Of a stretch of DNA of 5,025 nucleotides, positions 4,847 through 5,025 are shown piece by piece. The DNA lies in assembly GCA_946619805.1 (NCBI GenBank), contig CAMOMM010000091.1:1-5025 (forward strand), in the 5' to 3' direction. The notes beneath the pieces were generated by a model. It ran no database searches. It saw only the letters and a program-made list of their open reading frames with translations, and was not told the DNA's origin. Source of the DNA: an uncultured Bacillota bacterium. Lineage in GTDB: Bacteria > Bacillota_I > Bacilli_A > Erysipelotrichales > Erysipelotrichaceae. Position numbers and translations under genes: made by a program. Each line of letters opens with the position of its first letter. Within the stretch, counting starts at the first letter, position 1.

Positions 4847-5025
4847 ATGAATGAGAAAAACTTTTTTGACCTGGTAGAGAAGCATGATGGTTTTGAATTT
4901 GTAATAGCCTATGCGGACAAGGTCGTATATATTGGCGGAAAGGGCAATCAGTGCTGGTATTTCATGGATAGGGGTGTCTATGATGAGTACTATGTTGCTG
5001 ATCTGGTTGAAGGCAAGTGGACTGA
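4847..5025 (+). CDS. Hypothetical protein, N-terminal fragment (cut by window edge)
   Basis: A reading frame opens at ATG 4847 and stays open for 59 codons to the window end. AGGGAG (4834-4839) lies 7 bases before the ATG, and a promoter is visible at 4778-4806, so it is probably a real gene. The visible protein starts MNEKNFFDLVEKHDGFEF and continues with alternating short hydrophobic strands (FVIAYADKVVYIGG) and many aromatic and acidic residues (CWYFMDRGVYDEYY). This suggests a small soluble beta-rich protein. There is no signal peptide or membrane segment in the visible part. I do not recognise the family and assign no function. It is separated from the PTS operon by a terminator, so a shared role is not implied. 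Confidence 0.6.
   Translation, partial: MNEKNFFDLVEKHDGFEFVIAYADKVVYIGGKGNQCWYFMDRGVYDEYYVADLVEGKWT

Overview
The window looks like a carbohydrate-utilisation locus from a low-to-mid GC Gram-positive bacterium (Bacillota). The reasons are strong AGGAGG-type ribosome binding sites before every gene, sigma-A-like promoters, hairpin-plus-T-run terminators and the gene families present. An Erysipelotrichaceae-like gut anaerobe is my guess from the overall feel of the proteins; no 16S or marker gene is present to prove it.

Layout. Two gene sets diverge from an intergenic region at about 2230-2464. On the minus strand, read from 2229 down to 1, are: a small membrane-anchored TPR-like protein of unknown function (1576-2229); a fructose-6-phosphate aldolase/transaldolase-family enzyme (867-1556); an intrinsic terminator (828-857); a ribulose-phosphate/allulose-6-phosphate 3-epimerase-family enzyme (132-806); and a separate promoter carrying a perfect TATACCCC-CA-GGGGTATA palindrome in front of the first 20 codons of deoC (1-62, cut by the window edge). 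On the plus strand is a complete phosphotransferase (PTS) transporter of the ascorbate (Ula/Sga) superfamily in the order EIIA (2465-2914), EIIC (2956-4353), EIIB (4404-4712). It is closed by a strong, probably bidirectional terminator (4725-4762). A new promoter (4778-4806) then drives an unrecognised gene that runs off the right edge (4847-5025).

How the genes may work together (inference). The PTS imports and phosphorylates a sugar, the epimerase inverts C3 of a ketose phosphate, and the FSA-type aldolase splits the product toward glyceraldehyde-3-phosphate or related trioses. DeoC would feed the same triose pool. None of the E. coli ascorbate enzymes (UlaD, UlaE, UlaF) is present, and residues in the EIIC substrate region differ from E. 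coli UlaA as I recall it. The imported sugar is therefore probably not ascorbate. A ketose, pentitol or allulose-like substrate fits the enzymes better, but the sequence does not settle it.

The most interesting signals are the CsoR/CstR/FrmR-like operator in the deoC promoter, the terminator sitting directly on the epimerase ribosome binding site, and the unusual combination of enzymes and transporter. No mobile element, CRISPR array, rRNA or tRNA was seen.
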